Positions 50,829 through 58,570 of a DNA stretch of 63,626 nucleotides are shown piece after piece. Position numbers and translations under genes: made by a program. Source of the DNA: Candidatus Gastranaerophilales bacterium (GTDB lineage: Bacteria > Cyanobacteriota > Vampirovibrionia > Gastranaerophilales > Gastranaerophilaceae); contig CALUQY010000012.1 of the NCBI GenBank assembly GCA_944323035.1, forward strand, positions 1 to 63,626. The letters are read 5' to 3'. Every line of letters starts with the position of its first letter. Positions within the stretch are counted from its first letter, which is position 1. Below the pieces are notes generated by a model. That model was not told where the DNA came from. It was given only the letters and a program-made list of their open reading frames with translations, and did not search any database.

Positions 50829-52251
50829 CGCACCATAATGCGCCAACCCCGTGGGCATCTCTAAAACCGGTATCAACGCGCTGCGTAATCCCGCCAATAT
50901 TTCCACTTGAAAGGACTTCCGTTTCAGTTGTGATATAGCCTCCGCCTGTATTATTTTCTGTATAGCTATCAGCATCAATTAGTTTTTTATTTACAAACAT
51001 AGAGGCTAACTCATTTGCCTTTGGCGCGCGATAATCCGGATCATACTCTGTACATTTTTTCACCTGATTACGCGTATAAGAGCCTGAAATCGGAGAAGGC
51101 GCCGGATAAGGTGCATATAAAATCGCATCATAAGGATAAAATGCAGTCATAAAACCTATGTCTTTACCAACCGTATTTGGCCCTTTATTACCATTCAAAT
51201 CATAAATAAAATTTGCACAAACCCATGGATGAATATTGAATCCACCCATAGCACTCCCAGTTGATTGATTATAAGTCGTTTCTCCTAAGCTTCCGGTACA
51301 GGTCGGATTATAATAAACAATAATGCTTTCACCGTTTGCTGTCTCAAATGCAGCTGCATTTGTATCATAAAGACTATAAGTATTTAATACCGTTGAATTC
51401 GCAGTATTAGGAACAACAAGTTCAGAATTAAGACCGCCTAAATTTGTAAGTTCAGAAGTATTTATATTATTGCCTTTTAAAGACACAATTTTTGATGCGA
51501 TACCACAATCGTGCAATTTATCGTGAGCGCAAATATTGTTGATTTTAAATGCTTTTGAAAGCCCTGCCGTTACAAAAGTTTCGGCTGCATTATCAATTGC
51601 CGAACTTGAAGAAGTAGCCTCCGTAACAGTTCCATAACCATTTAAAGCATCCATAAGTGGTAAAGCCTGGCTCATTCGCGCATAGAGAGCTTTTCGCTGG
51701 GTGTTCCAAGTGCGCTCGTTGATGTTGCCCGTGAGGCTCGGAAGCGTAATCGCCGCTACAACACCGATTATCGTCAGGGATAACAATATTTCCGCCATTG
51801 TGAATGCTAAATTCTTGCTCGGATTCAATTGTGGAAGTCGCTCAGCGACCGACTCAGTCGAGCGGCTCAGCCGGGCGGCCATAGTAAATGCTGCATGCTC
51901 CAACCACCCTCTGTCATTGCGAGCCGGCTTTGCCGGCGTGGCAATCCACCGGCGGTCAAGCCGGCTTCCTAATTGGTTGGGCGTTAAAAAGTCATGTTCA
52001 ACCAGTCGGGGATGCCGCTCAGCGGCCTGGATCACCACGTCACTCACTTCGTTCGCTCCTCGTGATGAGGATTGCGTTACGTCCTTTGCACCTAATTTTC
52101 TCGTGGTACAGTCGCTCGGGTTCAAGTGTAGAACCGGCGCAACCAGTGTCATCCCGAATTGCGCGAGCGAGCGGAGGCACAAAGCGAAAACCACGCTTTT
52201 CGCGGTGCCGTTTTTCGCGAGTCGAGCAAGACGGTTTCGGGATCTGGCCAA
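50818..52251 (-). CDS. Prepilin-like protein 2 with repeat-packed leader; likely phase-variable (OFF)
   Basis: Body frame open from the G16 tract to 50818; TTG 52251 is only the first alternative start codon used by ORF finders. The likely start is ATG 52396 (MKKRRNVITCT), which follows GGAAAGGATAGAAAG but is one base out of frame because the tract has 16 G; 15 or 18 would join them. The leader of ~190 residues is made of dispersed palindromic elements. The pilin-like helix A-FTMAEILLSLTIIGVVAA starts at 51807. Core motifs: INERTWNTQRKALYARMSQA, ICAHDKLHDCGI, VCANFIYDLNGNKGPNTVGKDIGFM. C-terminus: DYRAPKANELASMF...LWCVKR, Lcl/DUF1566-like. A second AFTMA copy lies 84 bp upstream of the first. 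Paralogue of 25184-26260 and 58571-59695. Confidence 0.78.
   Translation of the reverse strand: MARSRNRLARLAKNGTAKSVVFALCLRSLAQFGMTLVAPVLHLNPSDCTTRKLGAKDVTQSSSRGANEVSDVVIQAAERHPRLVEHDFLTPNQLGSRLDRRWIATPAKPARNDRGWLEHAAFTMAARLSRSTESVAERLPQLNPSKNLAFTMAEILLSLTIIGVVAAITLPSLTGNINERTWNTQRKALYARMSQALPLMDALNGYGTVTEATSSSSAIDNAAETFVTAGLSKAFKINNICAHDKLHDCGIASKIVSLKGNNINTSELTNLGGLNSELVVPNTANSTVLNTYSLYDTNAAAFETANGESIIVYYNPTCTGSLGETTYNQSTGSAMGGFNIHPWVCANFIYDLNGNKGPNTVGKDIGFMTAFYPYDAILYAPYPAPSPISGSYTRNQVKKCTEYDPDYRAPKANELASMFVNKKLIDADSYTENNTGGGYITTETEVLSSGNIGGITQRVDTGFRDAHGVGALWCVKR
51912..51948 (-). repeat. Dispersed palindromic element in the prepilin 2 leader
   Basis: GTCATTGCGAGCCGGCTTTG through GTGGCAATCC, same family as 1501-1542 and 21621-21657. 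Confidence 0.7.
52145..52180 (-). repeat. Dispersed element, GCGCGAGCGAGC family
   Basis: GTGTCATCCCGAATTGCGCG AGCGAGCGGAGGCAC shares its centre with the reverse complement of 59601-59634 in the leader of prepilin 3. Confidence 0.6.
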
Positions 52252-52306
52252 CGTTACCGGTAGCTCGCATCGCTGGACAGATGCTGAAACGAGTTCAGCA
52301 TGACAT
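52235..52306 (-). repeat. Dispersed element, translated as HAELVSAS family
   Basis: GGTTTCGGGATCTGGCC...ACCGGTAG...GATGCTGAAACGAGTTCAGC. Closely matches 59492-59579 in prepilin gene 3; arms GATGCTGAA/TTCAGCAT form a hairpin. Confidence 0.7.
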
Positions 52307-52321
52307 GGGGAACTAACATCC

Positions 52322-52396
52322 TCAATACCTAATTTTGCGGGTAAGGAACCCCCCCCCCCCCCCCGTGCAAGTAATTACATTTCTGCGTTTTTTCAT
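52322..52396 (-). other. OFF-state leader ORF of prepilin-like gene 2
   Basis: ATG 52396 with ribosome binding site GGAAAGGAT reads through the G16 tract and stops at TGA 52324-52322 (24 codons). With G15 or G18 it would run into the prepilin frame. Confidence 0.7.
52349..52364 (-). repeat. Poly-G tract (16 G on the minus strand)
   Basis: 16 consecutive C on the plus strand. It separates the RBS-backed start from the pilin coding frame. Length 3n+1 leaves them out of frame. Confidence 0.85.
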
Positions 52397-52460
52397 CTTT
52401 CTATCCTTTCCGGCTTCTCGCCTTTGTCTAATTATGGATGCCGCTCAGCGGCACTCTTTC

Positions 52461-52489
52461 ATTATGTACCATGTAAAAAAACATGTCAA
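52461..52489 (-). promoter_or_regulatory. Promoter of prepilin-like gene 2
   Basis: TTGACA (52484-52489), 17-nt spacer, CATAAT (52461-52466) on the minus strand. The stretch GTACATAATGAAAGAG is shared with the prepilin 3 promoter. Confidence 0.75.
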
Positions 52490-52533
52490 GCGTAACAGCC
52501 TGACATGTTTTCAATACGATTGATAATCTGTGC

Positions 52534-53787
52534 CTATTCTTCTTCCGAATTTTCTTCGCCTTCTTCAGAGGCATCCCTGTCGGGTTGGATATCTTCTTCA
52601 TCCAACGCCTGCTGATTCATTTCTTCTTCAATTTCCTCTTGAAGTTCATCCTCATCTACGTTAGCAAAGCCGTCTGTTTTTTCCGGTTCTTCATCATAAG
52701 AGTAGTTTTTAATATTTTCAGCTTCCGCTTTTTCCATTTGAGAAACACTCTTAATATCAATTTTCCAGTTAGTAAGTTTGTGTGCAAGTCTTACGTTTTG
52801 GCCTTCACGACCGATTGCAAGCGACAATTGATCATCCGGAACAACAACCATTGCTTCGTGAGAATATTCATCATCTGCCAGAATATCAACCGACACAACT
52901 CTTGCCGGAGAAAGTGCGTTTACAATGTATTCAACCGGATCTTCCGAGTATCTTACGATATCAATTTTTTCGTTTTTCAATTCGCCAACAATTGTCTGAA
53001 TACGGCTTCCTCGAGGGCCTATGCAGGCGCCGACACAATCTACATCAGGATCATTTGACCAAACAGCGATTTTTGTTCTGTAGCCGGCTTCACGGGAAAT
53101 TGATTTAATTTCAACGATACCGTCTTCAATTTCCGGAACTTCAAGTTCAAAGAGTTCTCTGACGATTTCAGCGTGTGCGTGGGAAACAATAACCTGCGGT
53201 AATTTTGTCGTTTCTTTAACGTTAAGAACAAAAACTCTGATTCGGTTACCCGGTTTGTAGTACTCGCCCGGAATTTGTTCTTTTTGCGGCATAATAGCGT
53301 CTGTTTTACCGATGTTAACAATTACGTTGCGGTTTTCAACACGCTGAATAATACCGGTTGTCAAAGTGCCTTTCTTTTCTAAGAACTCGTTTAACACAAG
53401 GTTTCTTTCAGCTTCTCTGATACGTTGTGTAATAACCTGTTTTGCGGCTTGTGCTGCAATACGGCCGAATTGTTCCGGAGTAACTTCAATTTTAACTTCA
53501 TCGCCGATTTCAACATCTTCGTCAATTTCTTTTGCAACAGCGATTGCGATTTCCGTTTCATCATCTTCAACAGAATCTACAACGACTTTTGTGCTGAAAA
53601 CGCCGATTTCGCCGGATTGTTCATCCAGAATAGCCTCAATATTTGTTGCTTCCTTATTTCTCATCTGTCTTTTGTAAGCCGCAACAATCGCGTCACACAG
53701 GGAATTAATCAAAACTTCTTTTGATATACCGCGTTCTTTTTCAAGCTCTTCACAAGCTTCAAATAATGCTGATCCGATTTTAATCAT
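52534..53787 (-). CDS. nusA: Transcription termination/antitermination factor NusA
   Basis: 417 aa. N-terminal RNAP-binding domain (ALFEACEELEKERGISKEVLINSLCDAIVAAYKR), S1 domain at ~135-200, then two KH domains (VDCVGACIGPRGSRIQTIVGELKNEKIDIVRY, and LAIGREGQNVRLAHKLTNWKIDI). The C-terminus is a Glu/Asp-rich tail without the E. coli AR repeats. It follows rimP by 31 nt in the usual rimP-nusA order, but infB does not follow. Role: pausing, termination and Nus-dependent antitermination. Confidence 0.95.
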   Translation of the reverse strand: MIKIGSALFEACEELEKERGISKEVLINSLCDAIVAAYKRQMRNKEATNIEAILDEQSGEIGVFSTKVVVDSVEDDETEIAIAVAKEIDEDVEIGDEVKIEVTPEQFGRIAAQAAKQVITQRIREAERNLVLNEFLEKKGTLTTGIIQRVENRNVIVNIGKTDAIMPQKEQIPGEYYKPGNRIRVFVLNVKETTKLPQVIVSHAHAEIVRELFELEVPEIEDGIVEIKSISREAGYRTKIAVWSNDPDVDCVGACIGPRGSRIQTIVGELKNEKIDIVRYSEDPVEYIVNALSPARVVSVDILADDEYSHEAMVVVPDDQLSLAIGREGQNVRLAHKLTNWKIDIKSVSQMEKAEAENIKNYSYDEEPEKTDGFANVDEDELQEEIEEEMNQQALDEEDIQPDRDASEEGEENSEEE

Positions 53788-53818
53788 TATCTATATCTCC
53801 TTTTGCTTTTTATTGCCT

Positions 53819-54301
53819 TTAATCAATATACAATTTTGCTGATTGAATGTTTTCTTTCGGGATTTGAAGTTCCTGTCCGTCATCAAAGCGGAAAAATTTT
53901 AACCCTTCATTCACATCAAAATCAAGGATTTCTCCTTTAAAAATCTTTTCTGTTTCACCCTCAAGAGGTTGTTTCAATTTAACGCTTATTCTTCTGCCTT
54001 TAAAAATAATGAACTCTTTTTCCGATTTAAACTTACGTTCCAGCCCGGGTGAGGAAACTTCCAGATGATATTTGACCGGAATAAGTTCATCCATAAAATC
54101 TCCAAGGCTTCTGGTGACATTTTCGCAGTCATCAAGGGTCACATCACGCTCGCGGGAGTATAAGAAAATTCTTAAAAACCAGCGGTGATTTTCTTTAACG
54201 AACTCGATTTCCACCGGAATAAGTCCGTAACGCATTGCAGTATTTTCAATAACCGGAGTTACCTTTTCTAAAACCTCGTATCTGTTAATTTCCTGTTTCA
54301 T
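53819..54301 (-). CDS. rimP: Ribosome maturation factor RimP
   Basis: 160 aa. N-terminal domain with GLIPVEIEFVKENHRWFLRIFLYSRERDVTLDDCENVTRSLGDFMDE, then YHLEVSSPGLERKF and KRP-like KGRRISVKLKQPLEGE, diagnostic for RimP (DUF150). It assists 30S subunit maturation. First gene of the rimP-nusA unit; a terminator for the upstream aminotransferase lies just ahead. Confidence 0.93.
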   Translation of the reverse strand: MKQEINRYEVLEKVTPVIENTAMRYGLIPVEIEFVKENHRWFLRIFLYSRERDVTLDDCENVTRSLGDFMDELIPVKYHLEVSSPGLERKFKSEKEFIIFKGRRISVKLKQPLEGETEKIFKGEILDFDVNEGLKFFRFDDGQELQIPKENIQSAKLYID

Positions 54302-54348
54302 AAACCCTCCGTTACTGCCCGTTTACCGTTAAAAACGGCTCTACTAGT

Positions 54349-54378
54349 AAAAAAAGAACGGGGTAACCGTTCTTTTTT
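54349..54378 (-). terminator. Terminator of the DegT aminotransferase gene
   Basis: AAAAAAGAACGG and CCGTTCTTTTTT form a nearly perfect stem around GGTAA. Confidence 0.85.
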
Positions 54379-54442
54379 CAACTATATTATTCTAAACTAA
54401 GCATGAAGTTTTGTCTAGTCTTATGTAAACAATTCGTTACTA

Positions 54443-55567
54443 CTACACACCGACTTTTGATTTAGAAAGCTTAATACATTCTTTCAGTGTGTTTGCGACA
54501 GTAACCTGTTCTTCATCGGTAAGCTCAGGGAACATAGGAAGTGAAATTACCATTTCGGTATTCTTTTCTGATACAGGCAATGAACCTTTTCCTACGCCCA
54601 AGTATTCGTGAACTTTTTGTAAGTGAAGCGGGATAGGATAATATAACATTGCGCCGATACCGCGTTCTTGAAGCATTTTATGAACTTCATCACGATTAGG
54701 AATTTTAACAGTATACTGGTGGTATACACAATATGTATTATCCAATTCTTTTGGTGTTTGAACATCTGCGCAGTCTGCGAATAATTCGTTGTATCTTGCA
54801 GCGTGAGCGCGTCTTTGAGTATTCCATTCGTTAATATAATTCAATTTAACTCTCAAAATTGCAGCCTGAATTTCGTCAAGTCTGCTGTTTACACCGATTT
54901 CATCGTGGTGGTAACGGATTGCACCGCCGTGGTTTCTGAGTGCGATAATTCTGTCGCGGAGTTGTTCGGAATTTGTTGTGACAAGACCGCCGTCACCCAT
55001 GCCGCCTAAGTTTTTAGTAGGATAGAAGCTATAGCAGCCTATATCACCGAAGGTTCCGACCATTTGACCTTTATATTTAGCGCCGATTGCCTGACAGCAG
55101 TCCTCAATTACGTGTAAGTTATGGCGTTTTGCAACTTCCATAATCTTATCCATATCGCAAGGCTGACCGTAAAGGTGAACCGGAATAATCGCTTTAGTTT
55201 TAGGAGTTATAGCAGCTTCCAATTTTGAAGCGTCAAGGTTAAAAGTGTCAGGGTCAATATCAACAAAAACCGGTTTAGCTCCGACAATTCCGATAGCTTC
55301 AGTTGTCGCAACAAAAGTAAATGCAACGGTTACAACTTCATCACCGGCGCCGATATTCAAAGCTCTCAATGCCAGATGAAGCGCATCTGTTCCGGAGTTT
55401 AAGCCAACAGTATATTTACAGCCGATAAAATCAGCAAGTTCCTGTTCCAGAGCTTTGCAGTTAGGGCCAAGAATATAAGAGCCTGAACGCAATACTTCAC
55501 AAACAGCTTTTTCTACTTCTGCACCGATTTTTGCATATTGTCTTTTTGAATCTAAAATAGGTATCAT
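54443..55567 (-). CDS. DegT/DnrJ/EryC1/StrS aminotransferase (sugar aminotransferase)
   Basis: 374 aa. ATG 55567 after AAAGGAGATTGT. PLP-fold with GLNSGTDALHLALRALNIGAGDEVVTVAFTFVAT, ETVQ-like IEDCCQAIGAKYKG, Lys185 in GCYSFYPTKNLGGMGDGG as the Schiff-base residue, and RLDEIQAAILRVKLNYI. It transfers an amino group to a nucleotide-linked 3- or 4-keto sugar, for LPS or capsule. It lies 76 nt downstream of the O-antigen ligase gene in the same direction. Confidence 0.92.
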   Translation of the reverse strand: MIPILDSKRQYAKIGAEVEKAVCEVLRSGSYILGPNCKALEQELADFIGCKYTVGLNSGTDALHLALRALNIGAGDEVVTVAFTFVATTEAIGIVGAKPVFVDIDPDTFNLDASKLEAAITPKTKAIIPVHLYGQPCDMDKIMEVAKRHNLHVIEDCCQAIGAKYKGQMVGTFGDIGCYSFYPTKNLGGMGDGGLVTTNSEQLRDRIIALRNHGGAIRYHHDEIGVNSRLDEIQAAILRVKLNYINEWNTQRRAHAARYNELFADCADVQTPKELDNTYCVYHQYTVKIPNRDEVHKMLQERGIGAMLYYPIPLHLQKVHEYLGVGKGSLPVSEKNTEMVISLPMFPELTDEEQVTVANTLKECIKLSKSKVGV

Positions 55568-55643
55568 ACAATCTCCTTTACTTCTTATCCTTACAAATTC
55601 ATTCTAACACACTTTTAGGGGGTCTTTATAAAATATTAATTTG

Positions 55644-56960
55644 CTAACATTTCTCCTGAACAAGCGCAGAGATAATCGCCATCATTATCCAGAAAATTAT
55701 TTGAATTTGCGGTCTGAAAAACACTGTATCCACCATACCATGCGCCATTACGCCAACAAGAGAAACAAGTGCCGCGCTCATAAGAACAATTTTAGCGGCG
55801 TCTTTAGATGTTAAGATATATTTCACCGCATAAAAAATCTGTAATCCCAGATAAACCAAAAATGCAATCAGCGCAAAAATTCCGCTTTCAACAGCTGTTT
55901 CAAGATAAATATTATAAGCACTCAGCGCGTCAAATCCCGTTTTCATATAAAGCCCGTAGATTTCGCGGAAATTTTTGTTGCCGACACCTATTCCCAGAAG
56001 CCAGTTATCTTTGAACATCTGCCACGACGACTGATAAACGTTAAACCGGAAGGAATTGGAGGAATCCTGACGCATTGCAAAAATTGATAAAATCCGTGCT
56101 CTTAGAGATGTACTTGCAAGAATAAGCATGGTTGAAACGACAACACCCGCACCGACAACCGCCAGATAAATCTTCTTATAATTCTGCCAGAAAAATTTCA
56201 ATGAAATTGTCAGCACACAAAGCGTCATCATAAAAAATGCAACATACGCCCCGCGGCATCCGGTAAATACCAGTGACAAAACACCCGCACCGGTTCCGGC
56301 AAAGAATAAAAGCGCAAGTTTATAATACTTTTTCACCAGCAGCCAGAAGGTCAACCCCAGACATGCCGGCAAACCGACAACCAGATAACCGCCAAAAAGG
56401 TTAGGGTTATAAGGCTGCAAAGTCCCGTAAACACGCGTCATAACCTGTTCCGGATTGAGATTTGTGACATCCTGCCAGCCTGCAATTGCCTGAACATGGG
56501 TGAAATTCTGTAAAAAAGCAATACCGCTTTCAAAAAATATTCCCGCTGCAATCACAAACAACGCTGCAATTCCGTATCGCAAATTACTTTTAAAAAGCTG
56601 CGCCGCAGAAAAATAAAATAGAATATAAGTCACGGTTTTCAAGAACCCTTTCAGACTAAGTCCGAAAAGCGTTGAACCGCAAAGACTTATAAAAACGATA
56701 AGAAAAAATATTATCAAGCACAATTCAGCCTTTGTCATTCTGACTTTCTCACCCGGTGCGGTTAAAAGTTTTACGAATGTCAAACCTGCAACAGCAAGCG
56801 CTCCAAGCCCGATTATGCCTGACGACATCGTAAGCGATGCCAGCAGCGTTCCCGCAAGTGCAAGAAATATTAAAAAATCAATATTTTGCAGCAGGTAACT
56901 ATTTCTATATAAAATCCCCGTTTTCCCCTGAATAAATTCTAATATACTATTGAACATCAT
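55644..56960 (-). CDS. O-antigen ligase/polymerase-like membrane protein (Wzy_C)
   Basis: 438 aa with 10-12 transmembrane helices. The large periplasmic loop and TGCRGAYVAF, then GIGVGNKNFREIYGLYMK match the Wzy_C/RfaL (O-antigen ligase) pattern. It either ligates O-antigen to lipid A-core or polymerises a glycan. It overlaps the DUF4330 gene by 14 nt and lies in an operon with a heptose kinase and a sugar aminotransferase, supporting an envelope-glycan role. Which activity it has is not decidable here. Confidence 0.85.
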   Translation of the reverse strand: MMFNSILEFIQGKTGILYRNSYLLQNIDFLIFLALAGTLLASLTMSSGIIGLGALAVAGLTFVKLLTAPGEKVRMTKAELCLIIFFLIVFISLCGSTLFGLSLKGFLKTVTYILFYFSAAQLFKSNLRYGIAALFVIAAGIFFESGIAFLQNFTHVQAIAGWQDVTNLNPEQVMTRVYGTLQPYNPNLFGGYLVVGLPACLGLTFWLLVKKYYKLALLFFAGTGAGVLSLVFTGCRGAYVAFFMMTLCVLTISLKFFWQNYKKIYLAVVGAGVVVSTMLILASTSLRARILSIFAMRQDSSNSFRFNVYQSSWQMFKDNWLLGIGVGNKNFREIYGLYMKTGFDALSAYNIYLETAVESGIFALIAFLVYLGLQIFYAVKYILTSKDAAKIVLMSAALVSLVGVMAHGMVDTVFFRPQIQIIFWIMMAIISALVQEKC

Positions 56961-57501
56961 TGCCCGTTGAATTTATAGCCTTGTTTAACCCTTCATCTTC
57001 TGTCAAATGAACAACTTTCAAATCAGAAACAGTTCCTGAAAAACGGTAATCCTGACCTTCCAGTGTAATCGGAAGTCCTATTTTAATCTTATTTCCGCCG
57101 ACAACCGCCCCGTCTTTGGTAATTTTTGCAGTATCATTCAACACAACCAGAGCATCGTACACTCCCGGAAGCGAAAGATCTTCAACAGCAATGAATTTAC
57201 CGTTCAAAGCCTGCATCATCTGCTTTCTTTTTTCAGCTTTAACATCAACAATTTCCAATTCCGTATACGGAACATTTCTTATTGTAATAAATGTTTTATC
57301 ACCTGCTTTTACCGGCAGCACATCACCGGTATAAGTAAGCCCTCTTATGCAAACGGTAAACGAAATTTTTGAAGTCGCTTCAATCTGCTTAGAAGCCGTC
57401 TGTCTGAAATTTTTAGCAGTAAAAATACCCACAAAGCCCGCTATAACAAGCAAACATATTATCACATAATCCAAAACTCTCAACTTTTTAATAAAATTCA
57501 T
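56947..57501 (-). CDS. DUF4330 domain protein
   Basis: 184 aa. One N-terminal transmembrane helix (LDYVIICLLVIAGFVGIFTA) followed by a periplasmic part with IRGLTYTGDVLPVKAGDKTFITIRNVPYTELEIVDV. This layout matches DUF4330, found in Cyanobacteria and Firmicutes and often placed next to O-antigen genes. Function unknown. It begins 1 nt after the heptose kinase stop and overlaps the ligase-like gene by 14 nt. Confidence 0.8.
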   Translation of the reverse strand: MNFIKKLRVLDYVIICLLVIAGFVGIFTAKNFRQTASKQIEATSKISFTVCIRGLTYTGDVLPVKAGDKTFITIRNVPYTELEIVDVKAEKRKQMMQALNGKFIAVEDLSLPGVYDALVVLNDTAKITKDGAVVGGNKIKIGLPITLEGQDYRFSGTVSDLKVVHLTEDEGLNKAINSTGNDVQ

Positions 57502-57502
57502 T

Positions 57503-58519
57503 TTATCTCCTATTCATTCTTGACTCAACAGTTGACACGAGTTCATCAATTGTCGTTGTTGCGCAGCCGAACTGTCTTACAACAATACTTGCTGCGATGT
57601 TGCCGATAATTGCCGAATATACCGGCTCTATCCCGCTTGCAAGTGCCAGTGAAAATACCGCCGTAACAGTATCGCCGGCACCTGTCACATCAAAAACTTC
57701 CGATTTATTGAATACAGGGATTTTAGTATATTTTTCATCCGGTTCAGCTACAAACATGCCGTCTGCCCCGCAAGTAATAAGAACAGATTTTGCTCCCGTT
57801 TCCTCCAGAAGCTTACGGCCTGCGCGCTTCAAATCCTCTTCATTATTAATCTGAAAGCCAACAGACTTTTGTGTATCAGGAAGGTTCGGCGTCATTGACG
57901 TGACATTTTTAAATCGCTCAAGCCTGCTTTGTGCATCAACGACAATAACTTTATTATATTTATTAGCAAGTTCAATTGCTTTTGAAACAACTTTATCTGT
58001 CAAACAGCCAATTTTATAATCAGAAAGAATAACTGCATCATAATGCGGTACAGCTTCTTCCAGATTTTTAAGAACTTTCGCTTCAGTTTCGCCCTCAATC
58101 GGGGTTGATGTCTGGTGATCAATTCTCACAATCTGCTGCGTAATAGATGTTGTGATTGAACCGGAAATTCTGGTCTTAGTAGTAGTTTTGCGCATTTTAT
58201 CCCGAACAAGATAGCGGGTGTCGATACTTGCTTTTTCAAAAGCTTCCAGCATCTGGCCGGACTGGTAATCCTCGCCGAAAACGCCAAGGACGGCAACTTT
58301 TCCGTTATTCAGGGTGGAAACGTTATGTGCAGCGTTTGACGCACCGCCCAGAATTATATTTGTCCTTGTATGCTGGAGAATTAAAACCGGTGCTTCGCGT
58401 GAAATTCTTTCGGCATCACCGTAAATCATTTCATCAATCGCCAGATCCCCAACTACCAGAATTTTTGAATTAACTAACCTTTTAATATCCGAAACTAATT
58501 TTACTTTATCAATATTCAT
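57503..58519 (-). CDS. D-glycero-beta-D-manno-heptose-7-phosphate kinase (HldE/RfaE1 domain)
   Basis: 338 aa. PfkB/ribokinase fold: KILVVGDLAIDEMIYGDAERISREAPV, LGGASNAAHNV, ILSDYKIGCL, TPNLPD and FDVTGAGDTVTAVFSLALASG (anion hole and catalytic Asp). The length covers only the kinase domain of HldE, with no adenylyltransferase half, as in split RfaE1 systems. It phosphorylates heptose-7-phosphate for LPS inner core. First of the operon 58519-54443. Confidence 0.9.
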   Translation of the reverse strand: MNIDKVKLVSDIKRLVNSKILVVGDLAIDEMIYGDAERISREAPVLILQHTRTNIILGGASNAAHNVSTLNNGKVAVLGVFGEDYQSGQMLEAFEKASIDTRYLVRDKMRKTTTKTRISGSITTSITQQIVRIDHQTSTPIEGETEAKVLKNLEEAVPHYDAVILSDYKIGCLTDKVVSKAIELANKYNKVIVVDAQSRLERFKNVTSMTPNLPDTQKSVGFQINNEEDLKRAGRKLLEETGAKSVLITCGADGMFVAEPDEKYTKIPVFNKSEVFDVTGAGDTVTAVFSLALASGIEPVYSAIIGNIAASIVVRQFGCATTTIDELVSTVESRMNRR

Positions 58520-58545
58520 AACAACATCTTAACACAAAAAATAAA

Positions 58546-58565
58546 AAGGCGGGTAAACCCGCCTC
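58546..58565 (-). terminator. Terminator of prepilin-like gene 3
   Basis: GGCGGGT and ACCCGCC pair around AA, 7 nt after the stop; A-rich (U-rich in the transcript) follows. Confidence 0.75.
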
Positions 58566-58570
58566 AAAGT

